Below are positions 1 to 8,250 of a DNA stretch of 28,479 bases, one piece after another. This stretch comes from an uncultured Collinsella sp. GTDB taxonomy: Bacteria > Actinomycetota > Coriobacteriia > Coriobacteriales > Coriobacteriaceae. The notes below the pieces were generated by a model, which had not been told where the DNA came from, searched no databases, and saw only the letters and a program-made list of their open reading frames with translations. Position 1 is the stretch's first letter; every line of letters starts with the position of its first letter. The position numbers and the translations under genes are program-made. Location of the stretch: the NCBI GenBank assembly GCA_905213265.1, contig CAJMHR010000032.1:1-28479 (forward strand), read 5' to 3'.

Positions 1-52
1 TGTGACCTCCCGGTTATCAGCCGGACGCTCTAACCAACTGAGCTACAGGTCC
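1..52 (-). tRNA. tRNA-Ile (GAT), partial, 3' part outside the window
   Basis: Read on the minus strand, this begins with a GGACCTG acceptor strand. A D arm (GCTC, AGTTGGTTA loop, GAGC) and an anticodon arm (TCCGG stem, CTGATAA loop, CCGGG) follow. Loop positions 34-36 are GAT, which reads isoleucine codons. The variable loop starts (AGGTC) and then the window ends, so the T arm and acceptor 3' strand are not visible. A consensus-like promoter sits just upstream. tRNA-Ile(GAT) is often next to rRNA genes or tRNA-Ala, but what follows here lies outside the window. Confidence 0.93.
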
Positions 53-66
53 ATCGCGCAAGGGAT

Positions 67-96
67 ATATTAGACGAGTCGTTACGCGCGCGTCAA
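67..96 (-). promoter_or_regulatory. Promoter of tRNA-Ile
   Basis: On the minus strand a -35 hexamer TTGACG (96-91) and a -10 hexamer TAATAT (72-67) are separated by 18 bp. The likely transcription start, about position 60, is a few bases before the tRNA 5' end at 52. An A-rich stretch (111-100), which looks like an UP element, precedes the -35. This stretch is also the outer end of the inverted repeat at 100-286. Confidence 0.75.
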
Positions 97-99
97 CAA

Positions 100-286
100 C
101 TTTTTTGAAAATCTTTGGGAGGGGTTCGCCCCGGCCGCCCGGCGGCATATGAAGTCGCCTGCTCGGACAGTCCTGACTCGCAAGGAGAGCACATTAAGTG
201 CTCTCCGGCTCGTGCGGAACTCGCGATCGACTTCATATGCCGCCGGGCGGCCGGGGCGAACGCGGGTCCCTAGGTTTTCAAAAAAG
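100..286. repeat. Long inverted repeat element (arms 100-157 and 228-286) with internal hairpin
   Basis: A perfect 33-bp inverted repeat pairs 125-157 with 228-260. The pairing resumes at the outer ends (CTTTTTTGAAAA at 100-111 against 275-286) after a diverged stretch of about 14 bases. The 70-bp centre holds a second perfect hairpin: 9-bp stem 184-192 / 198-206 with a 5-base loop. No target-site duplication is evident and no credible protein is encoded. The outer A/T tracts double as the gyrA terminator U-tract on one side and the tRNA promoter upstream tract on the other. It could be a MITE- or REP-like element, or an inverted duplication of a promoter-upstream region. The repeat is certain; its identity is not. 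Confidence 0.85.
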
Positions 287-313
287 CGGTCGGCGCGCAG
301 GTGCGCCGACCGC
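280..313 (-). terminator. Rho-independent terminator of gyrA
   Basis: An 11-bp perfect GC-rich stem (286-296 with 303-313, 6-base loop) is followed on the minus strand by six T residues (285-280). It lies about 40 bases after the gyrA stop codon. Confidence 0.9.
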
Positions 314-353
314 CGATATATGGGGTCTGATGTTTTTGACCGGAGAGGACTAC

Positions 354-3095
354 TTACTCGTCGAGGAGATCCTCTGGCATGTCGTTGCCGTCGCCTAGGT
401 CGACTGGGGTCTCTTCGGTGTCGGCTGCGGCCTCGGCGCCCTCGCCTTCGGGTTTTTCCTTGGCTGCCGTCATACGGGCCACGGCGCATATGCGGTCGTT
501 GTCGTCGACGGTCATCATCTTGACGCCCTGGGTGGCGCGGCCAGTCTGGCTGATCTCGTCGGTCTTGACACGAATGACCGTCGCGCCCTCCGTCACGATG
601 AACAGCTCGTGCTGCGGGCCCACCGTCTTCATGGCCGCGAGGTTACCCTTACGCTCGGTCATTTGGATGGTGTAGACGCCCTGGCCGCCGCGATTCTGCT
701 CCGGGTAGTCCGCAACCGGTGTGCGCTTGCCGTAGCCGCGCTCGGTGATGACGAACAGATCGCCGTTGCCGTTAGTGACTTCCATGCCCAGAACGCTCAC
801 GCCGTCCTTCATGCCGATACCGCGAACGCCGCTGGTGTCGCGGCCGGTAGCGCGCACCTGCTCCTCGGAGAACATGATCGCCTTGCCCGCGGTGGTGGCT
901 AGGATAATCTTGTCGCCCTCGCGCACGCGGCGCACGTTCAGCAGCGCGTCGTCGTCACGCAGGTTGATAGCGATCAGGCCGTCGCGACGGCTGCGATCAT
1001 ATGCGCTCATCACGGTCTTCTTGACCATGCCGCTCTTGGTGGCAAACATCAGGTACTCGTCGGCCGGGAACTCGCGGCAGCTGATGACGCTCGCGATCTT
1101 CTCGCCCTCCTCGAAAGGCAGCAAGTTGACGATCGCGGTACCGCGTGCCTGGCGCGTACCTACCGGCAGCTCGTGCACCTTCAGGCGATAGACCTTGCCC
1201 TTGCTCGAGAAGAACAGCACGTACTCGTGCGTGGACGCGATGAACATCTCATCGATGACATCATCCTCTTTGAGGTTGACGCCCGACACGCCCTTGCCGC
1301 CGCGCTTCTGGGCGCGGTAGGCAGCCACCGGGATACGCTTAACGTAGCCGGTATGGGTAATAGTCACGACCATGTCCTCATCGGCGATGAGGTCCTCGAC
1401 ATCCAGGTCCTTCTCAACCTGGCTGATCTCGGTGCGGCGCTTGTCGCCAAACTTCTTGGAGATCTCGCGCATCTCTTCCTTGATGACGCCCAGGATCTTC
1501 TCCTCATGCGCCAGCAGGTCCTCGTAGTAGGCGATGGCGCGGCGCAGGCCGTCCAACTCTTCTTGGATCTTGTCGCGCTCCAGGCCGGTCAGGCGGCGGA
1601 GCTTCATCTCGAGGATGGCCGTAGTCTGCTCGGGCGTAAAGCCAAAGCGCTCGATCAAGCGGCTGCTGGCCTCGGAGTCGGTCTGCGAGGAGCGGATGAT
1701 GCTAATGACCTCGTCGATATGGTCGAGAGCCATCAGGTAGCCCTCGAGGATATGGGCACGCGCCTGGGCCTTCTTAAGGTCAAAGCGGGTGCGGCGAGTG
1801 ACGACGTCGACCTGGTGGTCGATGTAGTGCTGCAGCATCTCGCGCAGGCTCAGGCATTTGGGAACGCCGTTGACGAGTGCCAGGTTGTTGGCGCCAAAGG
1901 TCGTCTGCAGCGAGGTGTACTTATACAGATTGTTGAGCACGACCTGCGGAATGACGCCCTTCTTGAGCTCGATGACCAGACGGATACCCTTCTGGTTGGA
2001 CTCATCGCGCATATCAGAGATGCCCTCGATGCGCTTGTCGTTGACGAGCTGGGCGATCTTCTCCTGCAGGGTGCCCTTGTTGACCATGTAGGGAATCTCG
2101 GTAAAGACCAGGCGGCTGCGGCCGGTCTTGGTGGACTCCACATGTGCCTTGGCACGCACGGTAATAGAGCCGCGGCCGGTCTCGTAGCTCTGCTTAATGC
2201 CGGCGCTGCCCATGATGATGGCGCCAGTGGGGAAGTCCGGACCGGGCATGATCTGCATGAGCTCGTCGACGGTGGCGTCGGGGTTGTCGATCAGGTAGCA
2301 GGTGGCCTCGATCGCCTCGGTGAGGTTATGCGGGGCGATGTTGGTGGCCATGCCGACGGCGATGCCTTGGCTGCCGTTAACCAGCAGGTTGGGGAAGCGC
2401 GCAGGCAGCGCCACGGGCTCGGCGAGCGATTCGTCGTAGTTGGGCTGCCAGTCGACGGTATCCTTCTGCAAGTCACGCAGCAGTTCCATGGCGGGCTTTG
2501 CCAGGCGGCTCTCGGTGTAACGCATGGCTGCCGCGCCGTCGCCGTCGATGTTACCGAAGTTGCCGTGACCGTCGATGAGCGGCGTGCGCATGGAGAACCA
2601 CTGTGCCAGGCGGACCATGGCCTCATAGACCGCGGAATCGCCGTGCGGGTGGTACTTACCGATAACTTCGCCGACCGTCCAGGCCGACTTCTTATGTGGG
2701 CGGTTGGGGTAGATGCCGCTCTCGTTCATCGCGTACAGGATGCGGCGGTGAACCGGCTTTAAGCCGTCGCGCACGTCCGGCAGGGCGCGCGCCGTGATAA
2801 CCGACATCGAATACTCGATGAACGACTGCTTCATCTCGCGACCGAACTCCGAAATCTGGAGCTGGCCGCCGTTGATATCCTCGCCGGCCGAGGCACCACG
2901 GTCGACTTCGCCAAAGCTCTCCTCGAGCTCAGCGTCGTCGTCTTCTTCCTCATCATCATCGGCATCGGGGTTATAGGCGTCCGGGTCGCCGTCCTCGCCC
3001 TGCTCAGCACGGGCAAGCAGGCGCTTCAGATCATCGGGCATACCGGCATCGCCGGTCTCGTCCATACCCCCGTTATTGTTGATATCGTCTGCCAC
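354..3095 (-). CDS. gyrA: DNA gyrase subunit A
   Basis: This is the breakage-rejoining subunit of DNA gyrase, which pairs with GyrB to introduce negative supercoils using ATP. The protein has 913 residues. The catalytic tyrosine is Y193 in MRYTES. The quinolone-region motif HPHGDSAVYE has Ser154 and Glu158 where E. coli has Ser83 and Asp87. The GyrA box QKRGGKG is in the C-terminal beta-pinwheel half. The GTG start at 3095 is fixed by a strong AGAGGAGG ribosome site that overlaps the gyrB stop. Compared with E. coli numbering, the N-terminus is about 70 residues longer. This extension is strongly acidic (Asp/Glu-rich around 33-65) and looks disordered. The C-terminal tail is also acidic. It is the last gene of the gyrB-gyrA unit. 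Confidence 0.98.
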   Translation of the reverse strand: MADDINNNGGMDETGDAGMPDDLKRLLARAEQGEDGDPDAYNPDADDDEEEDDDAELEESFGEVDRGASAGEDINGGQLQISEFGREMKQSFIEYSMSVITARALPDVRDGLKPVHRRILYAMNESGIYPNRPHKKSAWTVGEVIGKYHPHGDSAVYEAMVRLAQWFSMRTPLIDGHGNFGNIDGDGAAAMRYTESRLAKPAMELLRDLQKDTVDWQPNYDESLAEPVALPARFPNLLVNGSQGIAVGMATNIAPHNLTEAIEATCYLIDNPDATVDELMQIMPGPDFPTGAIIMGSAGIKQSYETGRGSITVRAKAHVESTKTGRSRLVFTEIPYMVNKGTLQEKIAQLVNDKRIEGISDMRDESNQKGIRLVIELKKGVIPQVVLNNLYKYTSLQTTFGANNLALVNGVPKCLSLREMLQHYIDHQVDVVTRRTRFDLKKAQARAHILEGYLMALDHIDEVISIIRSSQTDSEASSRLIERFGFTPEQTTAILEMKLRRLTGLERDKIQEELDGLRRAIAYYEDLLAHEEKILGVIKEEMREISKKFGDKRRTEISQVEKDLDVEDLIADEDMVVTITHTGYVKRIPVAAYRAQKRGGKGVSGVNLKEDDVIDEMFIASTHEYVLFFSSKGKVYRLKVHELPVGTRQARGTAIVNLLPFEEGEKIASVISCREFPADEYLMFATKSGMVKKTVMSAYDRSRRDGLIAINLRDDDALLNVRRVREGDKIILATTAGKAIMFSEEQVRATGRDTSGVRGIGMKDGVSVLGMEVTNGNGDLFVITERGYGKRTPVADYPEQNRGGQGVYTIQMTERKGNLAAMKTVGPQHELFIVTEGATVIRVKTDEISQTGRATQGVKMMTVDDNDRICAVARMTAAKEKPEGEGAEAAADTEETPVDLGDGNDMPEDLLDE

Positions 3096-3106
3096 GTTAC
3101 CTCCTC

Positions 3107-5137
3107 TTAAGCGTCAAGGAAACGCGCATCATGCGCATGTTTTTCAATGTACTCGCGACGATAGCCGACCTCGGAACCCATCAGCTCGCGCACGGCGCGG
3201 TCCGCCACCACGGCGTCCTCGATCGACACGCGCTGCAGAATGCGGGTCTTGGGGTCCATCGTCGTCGAGGCAAGCTGCTTGGGGTCCATCTCGCCCAGGC
3301 CCTTGTAGCGCTGGACGGTATAGCCCTTGCGCTTTTTGGTAATCTTGCCGTCCTTGGCCTTGCCGTCCTCGTCGTTATCGTCGGGGTTCAGGCCCAGACT
3401 CTGGATGGTGTCGCGCAGGATCTCGTCTTCGGGCTGGCGGCCGTTGGGATACACGTAGTGGATCTTGTTGCGCACCTTAATGCCAAAGATGGGCGGGCAG
3501 GCAACATAGACGTAGCCGGCATCGATCAGCGGACGCATGTACTTGTAGAAGAACGTCAGCAGCAGGATGCGGATATGCGCACCGTCGACGTCTGCATCGG
3601 TCATGATGATGATCTTGTGGTAGCGCGCCTTGGTGATATCAAAGTCGCCGCCGTCGCCGGCACTCGTCGTGACGCCGCAACCGATCGCGGTAATCAGCGA
3701 CTGGATGGTGTCACTCGAGAACGCGCGATGGTCACCAACGCGTTCGACGTTCAAAATCTTGCCGCGCAGGGGCAGAATCGCCTGGATGTCTCGGCGACGG
3801 CCGTCCTTGGCCGAACCGCCTGCCGAGTCGCCCTCTACAATGAAGAGCTCGGTCAGCTCGGCATCGCGCACCGAGCAGTCGGCGAGCTTACCGGGCAGGG
3901 ACGCCGTCTCGAGCAGGCTCTTGCGGCGGGTCGCCTCGCGCGCCTTGCGGGCGGCGTTGCGCGCCTTGCAGGCCTGTTGCGCCTTCTTGACGATCTCGCG
4001 GGCGGGCTTGGGATGCTCCTCCAAGTAATCGGCGAGGCCGTCGGTCACGATCTTGAGCGTGAGCGCGCGCATATAGGAGCTGCCGAGCTTTGCCTTGGTC
4101 TGGCCCTCAAACTGCGGATCGGGCAGCTTGACCGAGATAACGGCCGAAAGGCCCTCGCGCACATCGTCGCCGGTCAGGTTGGCGTCTTTTTCCTTGAGCA
4201 GGTTCTGCTTGCGCGCGTAGTCGTTGATCACGCGGGTGAGCGCGGTGCGGAAGCCCTCAAGGTGCATGCCGCCCTCGGGAGTGTAGATGTCGTTGGCAAA
4301 CGACATGACGTTCTCGCCGTAACCGCTATTCCACTGCAGGGAAACCTCGACCTCGCCCATCTTGGTCACAGGCGCGTCCGGGTCCGATTTGCCCTCGATG
4401 TAGATGGGCTCCTTAAAGGCCTCGGGGACGTCCTTGCCCTCGTTGAGGAACTTGACGAAGTCGATGATGCCGCCCTCGTAGCAAAACTCCTCCACGTGGG
4501 GAGTCGCATCGCGCTCGTCGGTCAGCACGATCTTGAGGTTCTTATTGAGGAACGCCGTCTCCTGCAGACGGTTGTGCAGCGTATCGAAATCATAGATGCA
4601 GGTCTCGAAGATCTCGTCGTCGGGCCAGAAGGTGACAGTGGTGCCCGTCGAATCCGAGGTGCCCACGACCTCCATCTTCTTGACGGTCTTGCCGCGCGAG
4701 AACTCCATCTCGTAGGTGTTGCCGTCGCGACGAACCTGAACGACCACGCGCTTGGACAGTGCGTTGACGACGGAGATGCCAACGCCGTGCAGGCCGCCCG
4801 AGACCTTATAGGCCGAGTTATCGAACTTACCGCCGGCGTGCAAGATCGTCATGACGACCTCGAGCGTCGGGATCTTTTTAACGGGGTGCTCGTCGACGGG
4901 GATGCCGCGCCCGTTGTCGACGACCGTGATGGAGTTGTCGGCGTGGACCGTCACCTGGATCTCGGTGCAGAAACCGGCCATGGCCTCGTCGACGGAGTTG
5001 TCAACGATCTCCCACACCAGGTGATGCAGACCGCTGGCGCTCGTCGAGCCGATATACATGCCCGGGCGCTTACGAACGGCCTCGAGACCTTCGAGAATCT
5101 TAATCTCGCCGCCATCGTAATCGTTTTCGTTTGCCAC
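3107..5137 (-). CDS. gyrB: DNA gyrase subunit B
   Basis: This is the ATPase subunit of gyrase. Its GHKL ATP site is visible as EIVDNSVDEAM (around 43-53), DNGRGI (around 74-79) and the GGLHGVGISVVNALS lid region. The TOPRIM metal site shows EGDSAGGSA (around 434) and DADVDG (around 513-518). The C-terminal RYKGLGEMDP motif is present. The length is 676 residues. A longer reading from a TTG at 5155 is possible, but the AAGGAGG ribosome site lies inside that extension and points to the GTG at 5137. The gap to gyrA is 11 bp. A terminator separates it from the upstream dciA-recF unit, so it needs its own promoter in about 50 bp. I see only weak -10-like sequence there (TACACA near 5165). Confidence 0.98.
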   Translation of the reverse strand: MANENDYDGGEIKILEGLEAVRKRPGMYIGSTSASGLHHLVWEIVDNSVDEAMAGFCTEIQVTVHADNSITVVDNGRGIPVDEHPVKKIPTLEVVMTILHAGGKFDNSAYKVSGGLHGVGISVVNALSKRVVVQVRRDGNTYEMEFSRGKTVKKMEVVGTSDSTGTTVTFWPDDEIFETCIYDFDTLHNRLQETAFLNKNLKIVLTDERDATPHVEEFCYEGGIIDFVKFLNEGKDVPEAFKEPIYIEGKSDPDAPVTKMGEVEVSLQWNSGYGENVMSFANDIYTPEGGMHLEGFRTALTRVINDYARKQNLLKEKDANLTGDDVREGLSAVISVKLPDPQFEGQTKAKLGSSYMRALTLKIVTDGLADYLEEHPKPAREIVKKAQQACKARNAARKAREATRRKSLLETASLPGKLADCSVRDAELTELFIVEGDSAGGSAKDGRRRDIQAILPLRGKILNVERVGDHRAFSSDTIQSLITAIGCGVTTSAGDGGDFDITKARYHKIIIMTDADVDGAHIRILLLTFFYKYMRPLIDAGYVYVACPPIFGIKVRNKIHYVYPNGRQPEDEILRDTIQSLGLNPDDNDEDGKAKDGKITKKRKGYTVQRYKGLGEMDPKQLASTTMDPKTRILQRVSIEDAVVADRAVRELMGSEVGYRREYIEKHAHDARFLDA

Positions 5138-5186
5138 ACGTCCTCCTTCAGTCAAGAAAATGTGTACAGCCTTACTAGTTTATCGT

Positions 5187-5216
5187 AAAAAAATACCCTC
5201 GGGAACGAGGGTATTT
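5187..5216 (-). terminator. Terminator after dciA
   Basis: An 11-bp stem (5191-5201 with 5206-5216) has a GGAA tetraloop read on the plus strand. On the minus strand it is followed by seven T residues (5193-5187). It lies between the dciA stop and the gyrB start, so it divides the replication-initiation unit from the gyrase unit. Confidence 0.9.
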
Positions 5217-5242
5217 GGCTCTACAAGGCCACCAGATGCGAT

Positions 5243-5806
5243 TTAAGGCTCTTTTTTGCTTTGCACGCCCTTGGCCCACTCGGCACTGGCTCTCATGGCG
5301 TTCTCGAGGGCCTCGCGCAGTTTTTGGTCTTCGATGGGCGCCACTTGGCACTCAATCTCGGTGCGCTCGGCCTCACTGAGGTCGGCGTGCGGAGCCGGCG
5401 GGCGCTCAGTCGTCGCCGGGCGCAGGCGCTCCTTGGCGGCGGGCGGCGTGTGACCGGGCGCGGTGGTTTTGAACACCAGGCCGTCCACATGCGCACCGGC
5501 GCGCTCCATGCGCGCGCGGATGATCTCGCGCAACAGCGTCATTTCCTGTGTCCACGAGGGCGAATCGAGATATACCAGCAGCTCATTGGACTCGGGCAGG
5601 TAGCGCAGACCCGTCACATGCCGCCCCTCGCGCGTGCCCGAGCACACCGCGTTCCACGCGCGATAGACCGCACGAGATTCCTCTGCAGCCTCCATCTGCG
5701 CACGGCGCTCAGGTGTCGCGGCCGCCAGGATGCGCTGGCGCTCTGCGTTCAAAAACCCACTGAAGGCGACCGTCTCGCTCTCGCGCTCGTAATTAGCACG
5801 TCTCAC
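5243..5806 (-). CDS. dciA: DUF721 protein, DciA-like putative helicase operator
   Basis: The 187-residue protein carries a DUF721-type core at about residues 45-113. It is recognised by a Trp near the start (RAWNAVCSG), a middle strand LLVYLDSPSWTQEMTLL and an end near VDGLVFKT. The second half is charged, low in complexity and probably flexible. DUF721 proteins are called DciA and are considered the ancestral partners for loading the DnaB replicative helicase. In actinobacteria the family gene typically lies between recF and gyrB, as here. The GTG start at 5806 overlaps the end of recF by 14 bp, which suggests coupled translation. Family assignment comes from core pattern and context; the helicase-loading role is inferred from the family. 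Confidence 0.85.
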   Translation of the reverse strand: MRRANYERESETVAFSGFLNAERQRILAAATPERRAQMEAAEESRAVYRAWNAVCSGTREGRHVTGLRYLPESNELLVYLDSPSWTQEMTLLREIIRARMERAGAHVDGLVFKTTAPGHTPPAAKERLRPATTERPPAPHADLSEAERTEIECQVAPIEDQKLREALENAMRASAEWAKGVQSKKEP

Positions 5807-6899
5807 CCATGCTCACCACCTTGGCTCGATCAAGCAGGTCATCGGTAAAGTATCCCAGGTTGGTCGTGGTTATGACCGCCTGGATATCATCGCCGATCAG
5901 CCGCAGAAAAGCACCGCGGCGCTCGCCGTCGAGCTCGCTCATCACGTCGTCCAGAAGCAACAGCGGAGCAGTACCCAGAACATCGCGAGCCACGGCCACC
6001 TCGGCCACCTTCCAGGACAGTACCAACGTTCGCTGCTGTCCTTGGCTGGCAAATGAACGAGCGGAGCGACCCGCCACGGTAAATTCAATCTCGTCGCGAT
6101 GCGGTCCCACCAACGTCACGCCGCGGCGAATTTCCTCGTCGGCGTGCTCATCAAGGGCGGCCAGCATGCGCTCGTACGCCCAGCCCTTCAGCTCTTCGCG
6201 ATCCTCGACCTGGGGCAAATCCCCCAGCGTGGACGCATAGGACACGTTGGCGGCTTCACCGGACGCCACTTGCCCGTAGGCAGTACGCACATGGCCCGCC
6301 AGCCGGTCGAGCAGGGCCAACCGGTGCACGAGCAGGGCCGAGCCCGCGCGGGCAATCGAATCGTTCCACGCGCCGAGCATCTCGCGGCAGCACCAGGTCT
6401 CCTTGAGCAAGGCGTTACGCTGGGTCACGCAGCGCCCATAGGTGCTCACAAGATCGGCATAGCGTGCGCTCAGTTGCATGCCAAAGTCATCGAGGGCGGC
6501 GCGGCGCACACTGGCGCCTCGCTTAACCATGTCCAGATGGTCGGGGCAAAACAGCACGCTCGGCAGAACCCCGCGCACACCGGCGGCAGAGCATCTCTTG
6601 CCGTTGCGGCTAAACGAGCGTTTACCGTCCTCCGCGCTCAATCCCATATCAAGCACGCGGCCGTCGCCCTCGAGCCTCAGCTCGGCCTTGCACGAGCCCA
6701 CGCCGTCATGGACGAGCTCGGCTGCGGTCGGATGCCTAAACGAGGCGCCGCTCGTCAGCAGCTGCAGCGCCTCTATGAGATTGGTCTTTCCCGCCGCGTT
6801 GGGTCCCGCAAGTATCGTCACGCCCTCGTCCAGGGCAAGGCGATAGCTATCGAAGCTGCGGTAGTGCGCGACGGAAAGATCGCGGGCGAACATGGTCAT
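5793..6899 (-). CDS. recF: DNA replication and repair protein RecF
   Basis: This SMC-like ATPase acts with RecO and RecR to load RecA at single-strand gaps. The P-loop GPNAAGKT is at residues 32-39, the ABC-type signature region FASQGQQRTL near 280, and Walker B LLLLDDVMSELD in the last fifth. The 368-residue length is normal. Two Met codons occur at the start (6899 and 6893) and no good ribosome site precedes either. The gene starts 9 bp after dnaN stops, so translation is probably coupled. It overlaps the dciA start at its end. Confidence 0.97.
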   Translation of the reverse strand: MTMFARDLSVAHYRSFDSYRLALDEGVTILAGPNAAGKTNLIEALQLLTSGASFRHPTAAELVHDGVGSCKAELRLEGDGRVLDMGLSAEDGKRSFSRNGKRCSAAGVRGVLPSVLFCPDHLDMVKRGASVRRAALDDFGMQLSARYADLVSTYGRCVTQRNALLKETWCCREMLGAWNDSIARAGSALLVHRLALLDRLAGHVRTAYGQVASGEAANVSYASTLGDLPQVEDREELKGWAYERMLAALDEHADEEIRRGVTLVGPHRDEIEFTVAGRSARSFASQGQQRTLVLSWKVAEVAVARDVLGTAPLLLLDDVMSELDGERRGAFLRLIGDDIQAVITTTNLGYFTDDLLDRAKVVSMGETC

Positions 6900-6908
6900 G
6901 GCGCAGCG

Positions 6909-8012
6909 CTAGATGCGGACCGGCATGACCAGGTACAGGTAGTTGATCTTGTCGTAGGACTTGAAGATGCCCGCCTGCGAGTAGCTCTTGAGCTCCAGCG
7001 TGATCTCCTTCTCTTTGGACAGAGCATTGAGGCAGCCGAAGATGTAGTGGTAGTTGAAGGCGATGGTGCCCGACTCGCCCTCGGCCTCGACATCGATCGT
7101 CTCCTGCGCAAGGTCCTGGTCATTGGAAATGGAGGACAGGCCCATCTGCCCGTTCTCGACATCGATCTCGAACTTGACGGCGGGGTTGGCGCTCGCGATA
7201 ACGGCCACGCGTTTGAGGGCGGCGTTAAAGGCGGCGACGTCGATCTTGACGCTCGTCACGCACGAATCGGGGATGAGCTGCTTGTAGTTGGGGTACACGC
7301 CCTCGATGCGGCGCGACACGTAGGTGGTGTTGCCGGCCTCAAAGACGACCTGGGTGTCGGTAGCCCCGATCATGATGGTCGCCTGGCTGGCCATGATGTT
7401 TAGCGCGTCGTTGAAGGCGTCAGCCGGAACGTTGAGCTCAAAGGAACCCTCGAGAGTCGAGGTCTCGACCTGTGTATCGCACACGGCCAAACGGAAGGAA
7501 TCGGTCGCCACCAGGCGCACGGTGTTGTTCTCGACCTTCATGTGCACGCCACCCAGGATGGGGCGGGCCTTGTCGGTCGAGGTGACGCGCCACACACGGC
7601 CGACCATCTCGGACAAGATATCGGTCGGCAGTTCCACGGCGCTCTCGATGGCATAGGCTGGAAACTCGGGGAAGTCATTGGCATCGAGCGTGTTCAGACG
7701 GAACGAGCTCTTCTCGCAACCAATCAGCACCTGGCGCTCGGACAGCTCAAAGGTGACCGGGGCATCGGGGAGGGTCTTGGTGATATTGGAGAGCATCTTA
7801 CAGGGGATAACCATCTCGCCCTCTTCTTCGACATGCGCCGCGATGCGATGACGGATCGAGATGGTGTAGTTAGAGGTCTGGAATTCCAAGATGCCGTCTT
7901 GCGCCTTGACGAGCACGCCCGACAGGATGGGAAGGGTGGACGCCGAAGCGACACCTTTCATAACGACGCCGATGGCTTGTGTAAGCGAGCTCTGGCTGAC
8001 GGTGAACTTCAT
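6909..8012 (-). CDS. dnaN: DNA polymerase III beta subunit (sliding clamp)
   Basis: This is the ring clamp that tethers polymerase to DNA. The 367 residues fit three repeated clamp folds (roughly 1-120, 125-250, 250-367). The start MKFTVSQSSLTQAIGVVMKGV and the end LYLVMPVRI are typical of the family. The ATG at 8012 is preceded by AAAGG at a good distance. It is first in a dnaN-recF-dciA run. The AT-rich leader upstream overlaps the candidate origin-unwinding element, so its promoter and origin sequence appear to be shared. Confidence 0.98.
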   Translation of the reverse strand: MKFTVSQSSLTQAIGVVMKGVASASTLPILSGVLVKAQDGILEFQTSNYTISIRHRIAAHVEEEGEMVIPCKMLSNITKTLPDAPVTFELSERQVLIGCEKSSFRLNTLDANDFPEFPAYAIESAVELPTDILSEMVGRVWRVTSTDKARPILGGVHMKVENNTVRLVATDSFRLAVCDTQVETSTLEGSFELNVPADAFNDALNIMASQATIMIGATDTQVVFEAGNTTYVSRRIEGVYPNYKQLIPDSCVTSVKIDVAAFNAALKRVAVIASANPAVKFEIDVENGQMGLSSISNDQDLAQETIDVEAEGESGTIAFNYHYIFGCLNALSKEKEITLELKSYSQAGIFKSYDKINYLYLVMPVRI

Positions 8013-8250
8013 CTTTTAATACCTTTCTTTAGATATAAATATCTTAATAATAGTAATAGCACTGACGAAACTGTTGATTACTCCCAAAGACGCAGGTCAG
8101 ACCCAGGAAGAGAATCGACAGCAACCTGTGTGCAACGGGGGTGGTTTTCCACGTTCAAAACCTGCGCAAAACTTTTCATCACCGCGGGTTGGGTTTTAGA
8201 CACCTTATGCCCGTGGTTTCGACAAGTTTTCAACAGGTGTCTCTATTTCC
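8013..8250. other. Candidate origin part: dnaA-dnaN spacer with unwinding element
   Basis: This 238-bp spacer shows three kinds of signal. (1) On the minus strand, a DnaA-box-like TAATCAACA (8080-8072) is followed by a 12-base spacer and five trinucleotides CTA TTA CTA TTA TTA (8059-8045). (2) These run into the AT-rich inverted repeat AGATATAAATATCT (8031-8044). (3) Further box-like 9-mers are TTTTCCACG (8145), TTTTCATCA (8173) and TTTTCAACA (8227). Box, GC-containing spacer and CTA/TTA-type trios match the basal unwinding system described for Bacillus subtilis, which also lies between dnaA and dnaN. Function is inferred. Confidence 0.65.
8225..8237 (-). promoter_or_regulatory. DnaA-box-like site, 13-base word CCTGTTGAAAACT
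   Basis: This is an exact copy, on the minus strand, of a 13-base word that occurs twice in the rpmH-side spacer (11426 and 11479). Its core TGTTGAAAA differs from the standard TGTGGATAA at two positions. Confidence 0.6.

Noticed and set aside
82..489. Short Arg-rich open frames over the inverted repeat, both strands
   Set aside because: They run through the repeat arms and the terminator, overlap gyrA, and encode Arg/Ser-rich sequence without a ribosome site.
1173..2762. 529-residue open frame antisense to gyrA
   Set aside because: Strong GC bias at third codon positions leaves long antisense frames; its composition is a shadow of gyrA codons and no domain is visible.
3131..5188. 685-residue open frame antisense to gyrB
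   Set aside because: Same shadow effect; rich in V, A, D, L and H without family motifs, and gyrB is certain on the other strand.
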